Assembly (NCBI GenBank): GCA_902762785.1
Contig: CACWPL010000002.1
Span: 95,909-159,908, forward strand
Direction: 5' to 3'
Source: an uncultured Ruminococcus sp.
Lineage (GTDB): Bacteria > Bacillota > Clostridia > Oscillospirales > Ruminococcaceae
Length of the DNA: 64,000 bases
Shown in pieces: positions 50,789 through 59,620 of the stretch; position 1 is the first letter of the stretch, and the number at the start of each line of letters is the position of its first letter. Made by a program: the position numbers and the translations under genes. Under the pieces are notes generated by a model that did not search any database, was not told the origin of the DNA, and was given only the letters and a program-made list of their open reading frames with translations.

Positions 50789-51211
50789 ATGATCTTTAGA
50801 GCCACAGAGGAGATCGCCGACCGCTTTGAGTCCGACGGCGTAGACTGCGAGATCGAGGAGAATGAGAACGCCAGCATCGTCCACCTCACCATCAAGCTCG
50901 AGTACAACGAGATCACGATCCTGTTCATCTCGACGGACGACGGCGCAGACGTCGCCATCCGCGTGTTCGACCTCGCCTCCTTCCCCGAAGCCCGCATGGA
51001 CGCCGTCCTGCGCGCCGTCAACACGCTCAACAGAGCCTATCGCTTCGCCGCCTTCTCCGTTGATGAGGAGAAGGACCGCGTGGATGTCCGCGCCGACCTG
51101 CCCGTGAACACCGCAGACGTCGCCGAGGCCGCCTATGAGATGTTCCTCCGCATGACCAGCATCTGCAACGAGGCCTACCCGGAGCTGATGAAGGCCATCT
51201 GGAGCGATTGA
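50789..51211 (+). CDS. YbjN-like protein, tandem copy 1
   Basis: 140 aa. MIFRATEEIADRFESDGVDC, then strands VHLTIKLEYNEITILFISTD and a C-terminal helix MFLRMTSICNEAYPELMKAI resemble the YbjN / type III chaperone-like fold. Very acidic, cytoplasmic. The next gene is a diverged copy of the same length. Role unknown. GAAAGGGGC site. Confidence 0.75.
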   Translation: MIFRATEEIADRFESDGVDCEIEENENASIVHLTIKLEYNEITILFISTDDGADVAIRVFDLASFPEARMDAVLRAVNTLNRAYRFAAFSVDEEKDRVDVRADLPVNTADVAEAAYEMFLRMTSICNEAYPELMKAIWSD

Positions 51212-51314
51212 CCGCTGCCTTCCCCTTCGGAAGAGACCTTTTGCCTATCCTGCGATCCATCTGCCCGCGCCGGTCCGCCGGCCATTGAAAGACCACTGAA
51301 AGGAGCAATGTCCC

Positions 51315-51737
51315 ATGATCTACAAAGCCACAATGGAGATCGCCGCGCGCTTCCAGGCCGATGGCATCAAGTGCGACATCCATGAGGAGGAGCGTATGAG
51401 CAGCGTCCTGGTCGGCGTAGCGCTCGATCACACGAAGATCCTCATTCGCTTCATCTCCGCCGACGATGACAACGACGCTGCGATCCGTGTGTACCACTTC
51501 GCGCAGGTCCCGAAGGATCACACCGCTTTGGGCCTCCTCGCCGTCAACAAGCTCAACGAGAAATACCGCTTCGTTACCTTCACGTTCGACTCGGACGATC
51601 ACTCCATCGACATCCGCGCCGATCTCCTCGTGACGACCGTCGATGTCGGCGATGCCGCCACCGAGATGCTCGCCCGCCTCGTGTCCATCTGCGATGAGGC
51701 CTACCCGGAGCTGATGCGGCTCATCTGGAAAAACTGA
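51315..51737 (+). CDS. YbjN-like protein, tandem copy 2
   Basis: 140 aa, aligned without gaps to copy 1 (MIYKATMEIAARFQADGIKC, ILIRFISADDDNDAAIRVYH, ICDEAYPELMRLIWKN); the ends are most alike. AAAGGAGC site 103 bp after copy 1, with no promoter visible between, so likely co-transcribed. Two copies may form a heterodimer. Confidence 0.75.
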   Translation: MIYKATMEIAARFQADGIKCDIHEEERMSSVLVGVALDHTKILIRFISADDDNDAAIRVYHFAQVPKDHTALGLLAVNKLNEKYRFVTFTFDSDDHSIDIRADLLVTTVDVGDAATEMLARLVSICDEAYPELMRLIWKN

Positions 51738-52015
51738 GCACTGCCCGATGATCCACTGTCCTCCCCATCCCGAGGAGGACAGCGCGCTTGTCGCCGATAT
51801 ACCGCCCGTCCCACGCCATCCGCGACGCCGCGGCGCGGCGGGGACGTTATCAGTTTATTCATATAATTTGTGAAAAGTGCTATAAAAATATGGAGGAATT
51901 TCTATACCTCAAAAGATAGCTTTTTTTTGAAATATATGGTATAATAAGAAATGAGATCCGGACAAGGGCTCATACTGCCCATGTGGCCGGACAATAACGA
52001 TTGGAGGAAAGACCA
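51738..52015 (+). promoter_or_regulatory. Spacer with hairpin and ppdK promoters
   Basis: CTGTCCTCC (51756-51764) / GGAGGACAG (51774-51782) ends the YbjN transcript without a T-tract. A GC-rich stretch follows, then an AT-rich control region: TTCATA (51858-51863)-17-TATAAA (51881-51886) and, downstream, TAGCTT (51917-51922)-17-TATAAT (51940-51945). Two promoters in tandem suit a highly expressed gene. Confidence 0.7.
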
Positions 52016-54643
52016 ATGAGCAAGAAGTATGTTTATCAGTTCACTGAGGGCAACGCTACCATGCGCGAGCTCCTCGGCGGCAAGGGTGCGAACCTGGCCG
52101 AGATGACCAACATGGGTCTCCCGGTACCGCAGGGCTTCACCATCACCACTGAGGCTTGCACGCAGTATTACGAGGACGGCGGTATCAGCGATGAGATCAT
52201 GGCTGAGATCGAGGCCAACATCACCAAGATGGAGGAGCGCGTCGGCAAGAAGTTCGGCGACAAGACCAACCCCCTGCTCGTATCTGTTCGTTCCGGTGCC
52301 CGCGCTTCCATGCCCGGCATGATGGACACCATCCTCAACCTCGGCCTGAATGAGGACGTTGTTGAGTATATCGCTGAGAAGTCCAACAACCCGAGATGGG
52401 CTTGGGACTGCTACAGACGTTTCATCCAGATGTATTCCGACGTCGTAATGGAGGTCGGCAAGAAGTACTTCGAGCAGCTCATCGACAAGATGAAGGAGGC
52501 TCGCGGCGTAAAGCAGGACGTTGAGCTCACCGCTGACGACCTCAAGGAGCTGGCTGGCCAGTTCAAGGCCGAGTACAAGAGCAAGATCGGCAAGGACTTC
52601 CCGGACGATCCCAAGGAGCAGCTCGTTGGCGCCATCAAGGCCGTATTCCGCAGCTGGGACAACCCGCGTGCGAACGTATACCGCCGCGACAACGACATCC
52701 CGTTCTCTTGGGGCACTGCCGTCAACGTACAGATGATGGCCTTTGGTAACATGGGCGATGACTGCGGTACCGGCGTTGCGTTCACCCGTGACCCCGCGAC
52801 CGGCGAGAAGAAGCTGATGGGCGAGTTCCTGACCAACGCACAGGGCGAGGACGTCGTAGCCGGCGTTCGTACTCCTATGCCGATCCAGGAGATGGAGCAG
52901 AAGTTCCCGGAGGCTTATGCCGAGTTCGTCAAGGTATGCGACATCCTCGAGAGCACCTACCACGACATGCAGGATATGGAGTTCACCGTTGAGCAGGGCA
53001 AGCTGTACATGCTGCAGTGCCGCAACGGTAAGAGAACGGCACAGGCCGCTCTGAAGATCGCCTGCGACCTCGTTGACGAGGGCATGAAGACCGAGCAGGA
53101 AGCTGTTGCGATGATCGACCCGAGAAACCTCGACACCCTGCTGCACCCGCAGTTCGATGCCAAGGCCATCAAGGCTGCGACTCCTCTGGGCAAGGGCCTG
53201 GGCGCATCTCCCGGCGCTGCCTGCGGTAAGGTCGTATTCACGGCTGACGACGCTGTGGCTTGGGCTGACAAGGGCGAGAAGGTCATCCTCGTTCGTCTGG
53301 AGACCTCTCCTGAGGACATCACCGGCATGAAGGCCGCACAGGGCATCCTGACCGTTCGCGGCGGTATGACCTCTCACGCTGCCGTTGTCGCACGTGGTAT
53401 GGGCGAGTGCTGCGTATCCGGCTGCGGCGACATCAAGATGGATGAGGAGAACAAGAAGTTCGAGCTGGCTGGCAAGACCTTCCACGAGGGCGACGAGATC
53501 TCCATCGACGGTACCACCGGTAACATCTACGACGGCATCATCCCGACCGTAGACGCTCAGATCGCCGGCGAGTTCGGCCGCATCATGGCATGGGCCGACA
53601 AGTACAGAACGCTGAAGGTACGCACCAATGCCGATACGCCGGCTGACGCCAAGAAGGCTCGTGAGCTGGGCGCTGAGGGCATCGGTCTGTGCCGCACCGA
53701 GCACATGTTCTTCGAGGCAGACAGAATCGCTGCATTCCGCGAGATGATCTGCGCTGACACTGTTGAGGGCCGTGAGGCTGCGCTGGCCAAGATCGAGCCG
53801 ATGCAGCAGGGCGACTTCGAGGCGCTGTACGAGGCGCTCGAGGGTGATCCTGTCACCATCCGCTTCCTGGATCCGCCGCTCCACGAGTTCGTTCCGACCG
53901 AGGAGGCCGACATCGCGGCACTGGCCAAGGCACAGGGCAAGACCGTTGAGGACATCAAGGCGATCATCGCTTCCCTGCACGAGTTCAACCCGATGATGGG
54001 TCACCGTGGCTGCCGTCTGGCCGTGACCTATCCTGAGATCGCCAAGATGCAGACCAAGGCTGTCATCAAGGCTGCGATCAACGTTCAGAAGAAGCATCCG
54101 GACTGGACCGTAAAGCCGGAGATCATGATCCCGCTGGTAGGCGACGTCAAGGAGCTGAAGTTCGTCAAGGCCGTTGTCGTTGAGACTGCTGACGCTGTCA
54201 TCGCTGAGGCTGGTGCAAAGCTCGAGTACGAGGTAGGTACCATGATCGAGATCCCGCGTGCAGCTCTGACTGCTGACGAGATCGCTGCGAACGCAGACTT
54301 CTTCTGCTTCGGTACCAACGACCTGACCCAGATGACCTACGGCTTCTCCCGTGACGACGCCGGCAAGTTCCTGGGTGCCTACTACGATGCCAAGATCTTC
54401 GAGTCCGATCCGTTCGCGAAGCTCGACCAGACCGGCGTCGGCAAGCTGATGAAGATGGCCATCGAGCTCGGCAAGCCGGTGAACCCCAAGCTGCACTGCG
54501 GTATCTGCGGTGAGCACGGCGGCGACCCGTCCTCCGTTGAGTTCTGCCACAAGATCGGCCTGGACTATGTTTCCTGCTCGCCGTTCCGCGTGCCGATCGC
54601 AAGACTGGCTGCGGCACAGGCTGCCATCGCTGACAAGAAGTAA
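52016..54643 (+). CDS. ppdK: Pyruvate, phosphate dikinase
   Basis: 875 aa, full length. The ATP-grasp half begins KKYVYQFTEGNATMRELLGG KGANLAEM; the phospho-His domain has GGMTSHAAVVARGMGECCVS; the PEP half has GAEGIGLCRTEHMFFE, MMGHRGCRLAVTYPEIAKMQ, GTNDLTQMTYGFSRDDAGKF and CGICGEHGGDPSS with the catalytic Cys. It makes pyruvate and ATP from PEP, AMP and PPi (or reverse), the usual glycolytic end in cellulolytic clostridia. Codon use is strongly biased, as in the ribosomal genes. TTGGAGGAAAG site. Confidence 0.98.
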   Translation: MSKKYVYQFTEGNATMRELLGGKGANLAEMTNMGLPVPQGFTITTEACTQYYEDGGISDEIMAEIEANITKMEERVGKKFGDKTNPLLVSVRSGARASMPGMMDTILNLGLNEDVVEYIAEKSNNPRWAWDCYRRFIQMYSDVVMEVGKKYFEQLIDKMKEARGVKQDVELTADDLKELAGQFKAEYKSKIGKDFPDDPKEQLVGAIKAVFRSWDNPRANVYRRDNDIPFSWGTAVNVQMMAFGNMGDDCGTGVAFTRDPATGEKKLMGEFLTNAQGEDVVAGVRTPMPIQEMEQKFPEAYAEFVKVCDILESTYHDMQDMEFTVEQGKLYMLQCRNGKRTAQAALKIACDLVDEGMKTEQEAVAMIDPRNLDTLLHPQFDAKAIKAATPLGKGLGASPGAACGKVVFTADDAVAWADKGEKVILVRLETSPEDITGMKAAQGILTVRGGMTSHAAVVARGMGECCVSGCGDIKMDEENKKFELAGKTFHEGDEISIDGTTGNIYDGIIPTVDAQIAGEFGRIMAWADKYRTLKVRTNADTPADAKKARELGAEGIGLCRTEHMFFEADRIAAFREMICADTVEGREAALAKIEPMQQGDFEALYEALEGDPVTIRFLDPPLHEFVPTEEADIAALAKAQGKTVEDIKAIIASLHEFNPMMGHRGCRLAVTYPEIAKMQTKAVIKAAINVQKKHPDWTVKPEIMIPLVGDVKELKFVKAVVVETADAVIAEAGAKLEYEVGTMIEIPRAALTADEIAANADFFCFGTNDLTQMTYGFSRDDAGKFLGAYYDAKIFESDPFAKLDQTGVGKLMKMAIELGKPVNPKLHCGICGEHGGDPSSVEFCHKIGLDYVSCSPFRVPIARLAAAQAAIADKK

Positions 54644-54676
54644 GTTCGTCTTACCTGTCTAGTGGACTGATACACC

Positions 54677-54711
54677 GAGCCCCCACGGCGGAAAAGCTGT
54701 GGGGGCTTTGT
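54677..54711 (+). terminator. Terminator of ppdK
   Basis: AGCCCCCAC (54678-54686) / GTGGGGGCT (54699-54707), 12-nt loop, then TTGTG. Confidence 0.8.
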
Positions 54712-54849
54712 GCATATCGCAAAGGGAGGGCGAGACGATGCGCTATCATCATCATGGGTACAGGATCGGCGTCCGGCTGGTGCAGGACGTGCTGGACGGG
54801 CCGGTGTCGCTGGACACGCGCGGGTATGACGCCCCTCGGCGGATATACG

Positions 54850-54886
54850 ATAAAACAGCCTCCCCACCCACGGGGAGGCTGTTCGT
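54850..54886 (-). terminator. Terminator of the double-HTH regulator gene
   Basis: Minus-strand AACAGCCTCCCC / GGGGAGGCTGTT around a 6-nt loop (about 54856-54886) followed by TTATCG. 21 bp past the stop. Confidence 0.82.
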
Positions 54887-54907
54887 CTCTTATGCCCTTC
54901 GGCATCG

Positions 54908-56248
54908 TCACTGTCCGAGCAGGTCGCTGAAAGCGCGTACCATAGCCGGATGCAGGAATCGGAACGAGAGCGGCGGCTCGCCGGTGCGGCCGACGACGGC
55001 GGCATCGTCCTCAAGGAAGACGTCCGCGCAGCCGAAATGCCGCACCGTCGCCGGGTCGGCCGGCTCGATGCACGTCGTGCTGACCGAGAGGAGCGGCAGA
55101 CTGTCCTTGAGCAGCGCCTCATAATACTGGTCGAGGTGCGCAAGGCGTTCCGGCTCCGTCACATACGCGAACTCACATGCCGTGCCCTCCGGCGAGAAGC
55201 CCGTCACGGCCGCCTGTCCGGGACACAGCAGGAGCGTGTGCCGGAACCGCGTGCCGCGGGAACGCGTGCTGTAGTACGGCTCGATCAGACCGCTCATGTA
55301 GAGCGGCATCCAGCTCTCGATCGCCGCGAGCAGCTCCGGCATGTCCCGCTCGACACTGTGGATGATGCGGATGCGCACGCGCTGGTCGAGACAGCGCTGC
55401 ATCATCGCCATCCATGCGGCACGGTGCTCACCGTTCATCCAGTCCATCGGATGGTCGGAATAGAGCAGGATCGTGCTGTCGGGCGGCACGTCGGCCAGGA
55501 ACCGCACGACCGCCTCCTGCAAGCCGCGCGGCCCCATGTGATAGGGCGCCTCGTTCGGGACGACGGTGTGTGAGAGCGACGACGGCGCCGGTGCGGGCGG
55601 CTTGCCGAGGCCGTCCAGGAAATGCAGCAGCGCCGTGCTCGTGGAGACGCCGCTGTAGCCGCAGAGCCAGTCGCGCAGGACGGCCGCGTCGATCTCCTCG
55701 GCAGGGATGTGCAGGAGCCCGGATACGTCCTCGAGACGGTCGTCCGAGCAGAAGCGGTCATAGAGCGCCTGGCAGATCCGCCGCAGCGACTCGGACCCGG
55801 CCTTCGGCATCCGCCGCCCCCGGTGGAGGCGGGAGATGTAGGAATACTCCGTGTCCGAGCTCTGACCGAGCGCCTTGTTGTTCATCCCGGCCAGGAGCAT
55901 GAGCTGGTGGAGCCGCTCGCCGAACTGCACGCGCTGCTCGGCGCTGTCGGTGAGGCCGCCGGGCATATCGTCAGAATAGAGCCACGCGGCGACGGCAGCG
56001 ATCATGGCATCCGTGTCGGAGGACGGACTGTGGACGAGGTCGCGCAGCTTGCGCGTCTGGCCGCTCCGTGCGGCAAAGAGCACCACGCCGCGCGAAAAGC
56101 GCCGTATGGTCGGGCTCTCCATCTTGGGGGTCCGCGCACCGCGCCGCAGACGGCTCACAGAGGTGGGGGAGGAATCTGTCAGAGATGCGATCTCCGCGCC
56201 CTTCGCGTTCAGGGCGTTCAGCAAAAGATCCACTTTTTGGTGCAGCAT
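54908..56248 (-). CDS. Double-HTH regulator with large C-terminal domain
   Basis: 446 aa. Two XRE-like HTH units: residues about 5-40 (GAEIASLTDSSPTSVSRLRR) and about 110-160 (NKALGQSSDTEYSYISRLHR). From about 230 a separate alpha/beta domain follows (VRFLADVPPDSTILLYSDHP, QRVRIRIIHSVERDMPELLA, WMPLYMSGLIEPYYSTRSRG), which recalls PLD-like or sensor domains of other clostridial regulators but has no name I can give. ATG 56248 follows AAGGAGG. Divergent from the GH5 cellulase across a 464-bp region with inverted repeats, so it is a likely regulator of that gene. Confidence 0.78.
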   Translation of the reverse strand: MLHQKVDLLLNALNAKGAEIASLTDSSPTSVSRLRRGARTPKMESPTIRRFSRGVVLFAARSGQTRKLRDLVHSPSSDTDAMIAAVAAWLYSDDMPGGLTDSAEQRVQFGERLHQLMLLAGMNNKALGQSSDTEYSYISRLHRGRRMPKAGSESLRRICQALYDRFCSDDRLEDVSGLLHIPAEEIDAAVLRDWLCGYSGVSTSTALLHFLDGLGKPPAPAPSSLSHTVVPNEAPYHMGPRGLQEAVVRFLADVPPDSTILLYSDHPMDWMNGEHRAAWMAMMQRCLDQRVRIRIIHSVERDMPELLAAIESWMPLYMSGLIEPYYSTRSRGTRFRHTLLLCPGQAAVTGFSPEGTACEFAYVTEPERLAHLDQYYEALLKDSLPLLSVSTTCIEPADPATVRHFGCADVFLEDDAAVVGRTGEPPLSFRFLHPAMVRAFSDLLGQ

Positions 56249-56712
56249 CGTCACCGCCTCCTTTCTATAGAGGGTCGCAGCTGATCTTACGTTATTTCAT
56301 GAGGGGCGCCGCAAGGGGAACACTCCTCTATTATCATCATATCACATATTTTCTAAAAAATCAAGTGTGGCAAGAGAAAGCAAGTGGCACATGTTGACGC
56401 ATCTGATACCATTTCTTGCCAAATGCGCCAAATGGGCACTTCCATGGGCAAGAAAGTTCACATTGTTGACATCCTCTTTGTGAATATATTGTGAACTTGT
56501 TTCACTGATCATTCTGAAATAAAAAATTTACAACAAGTTTCCGTGAAAATTCGCCAGATCCCATTGACAGAAATGAAAAATAAGTGTATAATGAGATCAC
56601 AAAGTTTTCATAAAGAGACCGCTCTCGTGTAAGCGCTATGCACGGGAGCGCCCGGATGGCGGGCACTGCACACCTGCTGTCACGGGATGCCATTATGAGA
56701 GGGGAACACATC
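56249..56712 (+). promoter_or_regulatory. Divergent control region of regulator and GH5 cellulase
   Basis: GH5 promoter: TTGACA (56564-56569), 17-bp spacer, TATAAT (56587-56592), perfect. Regulator promoter (minus): TTGATT (56359-56364), 17-bp spacer, TATGAT (56336-56341). Between them two perfect inverted repeats sit back to back: TTTCTTGCC (56412-56420) / GGCAAGAAA (56447-56455) and GTTCACA (56456-56462) / TGTGAAC (56490-56496), the latter with a further TGTGAA at 56479-56484. The GH5 leader is about 115 nt. These are good operator candidates. Confidence 0.75.
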
Positions 56713-58524
56713 ATGAAAAAGCAAACGATCCGCACGCGGCTCACCGCGTCGCTGGCTGCTGCTGCACTGGCAGCCGGGACGCTCGCGGCGATGCCTACGA
56801 CCATGACGGCCGACGCGGCCGGTCTCACCGGGAAGGATGCCCGCGGCATCACCTCGCAGATGACCATCGGCTGGAACCTCGGCAACACGCTCGACTGCTC
56901 CGGCGTCAAGGCCGGCGCGAACGCCACGCCCGCGACCTACGCGACCGCCTGGGGCAACCCTGTGCCCACTGGCGAGCTGGTGCAGGCCGTCAAGGATGCC
57001 GGCTTCAACACCATCCGCATCCCGACCACCTGGTACCAGCACATCACCTGGGACGACAGCTCCCAGATGTACCTCGTCAACGACCAGTGGATGGACTTCG
57101 TCAAGCAGACGGTGGACTATGCCTATGAGAGGGACATGTTCATCATCCTGAACATCCACCACGAGGACTTCATCAACGTCACCCAGTTCACCGACCAGAC
57201 CTATGCCGATGCCTCCAAGAAGATGACCGACATCTGGACGCAGGTCGCGGAGACCTTCAAGGACTACGACCAGCACCTCATCTTCGAGGGCATGAACGAG
57301 CCGCGCCAGACCAAGAACCCGAGCGTCGGCGAGTGGGGCGATGGCACCGGCGACGGCGGCTACACCACGAGCTACATCAACAAGCTCAACGCCGTCTTCG
57401 TGGACACGGTCCGCAGCAACGGCTCGGCGGCGAACAAGGAGCGTCTGCTGATGCTCCCGGGCTACTGCGCCTCGAACTCTGCCACCGCCATCCGCAACAT
57501 CGAGATCCCGAACGGGGCCGGCAATGTGGCGCTCTCCGTCCATGCCTACACGCCCTATTATTTCACCATGGCCACCGATGACAAGGCCAACCACAGCTTC
57601 CCCGGCGCCTCCGGCTGGGGCGCGGACTACGAGGGCGAGCTGTCCAATATGTTCAGCTATCTCGGCCAGATCCAGAACGAGAAGAACGCGCCTGTCATCA
57701 TCGGCGAGTTCTCGGCCTCGAACTTCGGCAACACCGAGGACCGCTGCCGCTGGGCGACCGACTACCTGACCAAGGCCAAGGCACAGGGCATCCCCTGCGT
57801 CCTCTGGGACAACAATGCTCCCGCCAACAACGGCGGCGAGGCGCACGGCTATCTGTACCGTGCCAATAACACCTGGTACCCGGACTCTGCCCCGGTGATC
57901 CGTTCGATGATGGCCGTTTACGGCATCACCCCGAATCTGCCGGATTATGTCGAGGTCACGGAGCCTGCGTTCAACTGGGACGACATCCAGATCGGTGACG
58001 ACTGGGTCGAGCTCTTCCGCGACGACGAGGGCTACGCCATGAAGACGTGGAAGAACCGTGCGGTCCGCGGCTACAATAAGTATGTCAACGACGGCTACGA
58101 CCTGGCGCTGATCTACAAGTCCGCCGACCAGCCGGAGCTGGTGCTCCAGGACATCGACACCGCCGACTCCTGGAATCGCATCGCGTCCTCTGACGTGAGC
58201 GAGACGCCCTTCGTGAAGATCTTCACCTGGGAGGACATCGCAGCGGCCTGCGCGAACGTGGAGGATATGGATAACCTCTACATCAGCGCGACCAATTCCG
58301 ACCTGACGGCCTATGGCCTCTACGCGATCCCGCGTGCGAAGGCCGCACCCACCAAAGGTGATGTGGATGCTGACGGCACCGTTGCCGTGGTCGATGTGGT
58401 CGCTCTGCAGCGCTATCTGCTCATGGTCGGCACGCTGAACGATGCCGCACAGGCAGATATGAACGAGGACGGTGTGGTAGACGTCTTCGACCTCGCGCTC
58501 CTGAAGCGTGCTGTCCTCAAGTGA
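56713..58524 (+). CDS. GH5 endoglucanase with dockerin
   Basis: 603 aa, secreted. Signal peptide 1-36; GH5 (subfamily 4-like) domain about 42-405 with MTIGWNLGNTLDCSG, NIHHED, acid/base Glu196 in FEGMNEPRQ and nucleophile Glu332 in PVIIGEFSAS; a 125-residue beta domain about 415-540 that may be a small carbohydrate-binding module (CBM80-like is possible); dockerin 547-603 ending DVFDLALLKRAVLK. GH5_4 enzymes cut beta-1,4-glucan, xyloglucan or mannan. ATG 56713 follows GAGGGGAAC; longer upstream frames have no site. Confidence 0.92.
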   Translation: MKKQTIRTRLTASLAAAALAAGTLAAMPTTMTADAAGLTGKDARGITSQMTIGWNLGNTLDCSGVKAGANATPATYATAWGNPVPTGELVQAVKDAGFNTIRIPTTWYQHITWDDSSQMYLVNDQWMDFVKQTVDYAYERDMFIILNIHHEDFINVTQFTDQTYADASKKMTDIWTQVAETFKDYDQHLIFEGMNEPRQTKNPSVGEWGDGTGDGGYTTSYINKLNAVFVDTVRSNGSAANKERLLMLPGYCASNSATAIRNIEIPNGAGNVALSVHAYTPYYFTMATDDKANHSFPGASGWGADYEGELSNMFSYLGQIQNEKNAPVIIGEFSASNFGNTEDRCRWATDYLTKAKAQGIPCVLWDNNAPANNGGEAHGYLYRANNTWYPDSAPVIRSMMAVYGITPNLPDYVEVTEPAFNWDDIQIGDDWVELFRDDEGYAMKTWKNRAVRGYNKYVNDGYDLALIYKSADQPELVLQDIDTADSWNRIASSDVSETPFVKIFTWEDIAAACANVEDMDNLYISATNSDLTAYGLYAIPRAKAAPTKGDVDADGTVAVVDVVALQRYLLMVGTLNDAAQADMNEDGVVDVFDLALLKRAVLK

Positions 58525-58559
58525 GACCGCGCATTTTCCAAATGATATAGTCGAATATC

Positions 58560-58600
58560 GCCTCGCCCCGGTGCTGCTGGGGCGAGGCTTGCATTTTTCG
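58560..58600 (+). terminator. Terminator of the GH5 gene
   Basis: GCCTCGCCCC (58560-58569) / GGGGCGAGGC (58579-58588), then TTGCATTTTT. The T-tract is also the -35 of the next promoter. Confidence 0.88.
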
Positions 58601-58617
58601 GCAGGATGTGCTATGAT
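58589..58617 (+). promoter_or_regulatory. Promoter of the PAP2 gene
   Basis: TTGCAT (58589-58594), 17-bp spacer ending GATGTGC, TATGAT (58612-58617). Confidence 0.8.
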
Positions 58618-58642
58618 AGGAGGAGCAAAGGAGGCAATGCAA

Positions 58643-59212
58643 ATGCTGCAAGACTTCGACTTCTCGATCCTGACCTGGCTCCAGGCGCACCGCACGGGCT
58701 TTCTGGACACGGTCGTCCCCATTTTGACGCGCCTGGGGGACAAGGGCGTCTTCTGGATCCTGGTGGGCGTGGTGCTGCTGTGCATCCCGGCGCGGCGGCG
58801 GTGCGGGATCTCGGTGCTCGCGGCGCTGCTGGCGAGTCTCATCCTCGGCAACGGCCTGCTCAAGCACCTGTTCGGGCGGGCGCGGCCGTGCTGGCTCCGT
58901 CCCATCGAGGACATGCTCATCGCCATCCCCAAGGACACGTCGTTCCCGTCGTGTCACGCGCTCTCGTGCTTCGCGGCGGCGGTCGTCATCTTCCATTATG
59001 ACCGGCGTCTGGGCGTCCCGGCGCTGGTGATCGCGGGCGGCGTGGCGCTGTCAAGGCTCTATCTCTACGTCCACTTCCCCACGGACGTCCTCGCGGGGAC
59101 GGTCCTGGGCATCGTGATCGGGCTCGCCGTGTGTACGCTCCTCGACCGATTCGTCTTCCCGCGCTTCCCCGCCCTCGCCCCCGCCCGGGAAGGGCAGGAT
59201 GGCATGATCTGA
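58643..59212 (+). CDS. PAP2-family membrane phosphatase
   Basis: 189 aa, five or six helices. The three PAP2 motifs are present: KHLFGRARP, FPSCHALSC (Cys where PSGH has Gly) and SRLYLYVHFPTDVLAG. Candidates are undecaprenyl-pyrophosphate or phosphatidylglycerophosphate dephosphorylation. The ATG at 58637 abuts AAAGGAGG, so 58643 is preferred. Confidence 0.87.
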   Translation: MLQDFDFSILTWLQAHRTGFLDTVVPILTRLGDKGVFWILVGVVLLCIPARRRCGISVLAALLASLILGNGLLKHLFGRARPCWLRPIEDMLIAIPKDTSFPSCHALSCFAAAVVIFHYDRRLGVPALVIAGGVALSRLYLYVHFPTDVLAGTVLGIVIGLAVCTLLDRFVFPRFPALAPAREGQDGMI

Positions 59213-59218
59213 CATCCT

Positions 59219-59373
59219 GGCAGGATGCCCAGACTGTGGACATCAAGTTTGTGACATTCGACGATACCGCGCCCCCTCCTTGCCGGGAGGGGGCGTTCGG
59301 ACTGCATGGGACGGTCGACATGCCCCGGCAGGATGCCCAAAGGAAAGTCAGGGAAATTGTGACCTTTGACGAT
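59219..59373 (+). repeat. 47-bp imperfect direct repeats around a hairpin
   Basis: Copies at 59219-59265 and 59327-59373. Both start GGCAGGATGCCCA and end TTGTGAC-x-TT-x-GACGAT; the middles differ (about 32 of 47 positions equal). Between them CGCCCCCTCC / GGGAGGGGGCG forms a hairpin near 59270-59296, possibly the terminator of the PAP2 gene, though only TTCGG follows. Confidence 0.78.
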
Positions 59374-59409
59374 CTTATGTCAAGGTCCCATCAGGAGGGC
59401 ACATCCCTC

Positions 59410-59438
59410 TTGACCCGGGACGGCAGATATGGTATAAT
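59410..59438 (+). promoter_or_regulatory. Promoter of the PP2C gene
   Basis: TTGACC (59410-59415), 17-bp spacer ending ATATGG, TATAAT (59433-59438). Confidence 0.87.
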
Positions 59439-59477
59439 AAAAAAGTATGGGATGTTCGCACTGACGTGCCGGACAGA

Positions 59478-59599
59478 AGAACAGCGCGGTGACCATACCG
59501 CCAAAATGCCGAAAAAGCGTCCCCTGGCGCTTTTTCAAGGGGCGTGGGGCGGAGCCCCACAAAAGTCCCCTCCAATGAGAACAGCGCGGTCACCACCGC
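59478..59599 (+). repeat. Hairpin pair flanked by direct repeats in the PP2C leader
   Basis: AGAACAGCGCGGT-x-ACCA appears at 59478 and 59578. Between the copies GAAAAAGCG (59511-59519) / CGCTTTTTC (59528-59536) and GTGGGGC (59544-59550) / GCCCCAC (59554-59560) form two hairpins; the first has the look of an intrinsic terminator read in either direction. The PP2C start is 61 bp after 59560. Confidence 0.75.
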
Positions 59600-59620
59600 G
59601 AGAGACTAGGTGCTATTTTT

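Noticed and set aside
51902-54550. An 882-codon open frame on the minus strand opposite ppdK.
   Set aside because: ppdK is unmistakable and highly biased in codon use, which leaves long antisense frames open.
54738-55124. A plus-strand ORF starting MRYHHHGYRIGVRL with a plausible AAAGGGAGGG site.
   Set aside because: It runs through a terminator and then antisense through the regulator gene. A shorter real peptide cannot be excluded but has no support.
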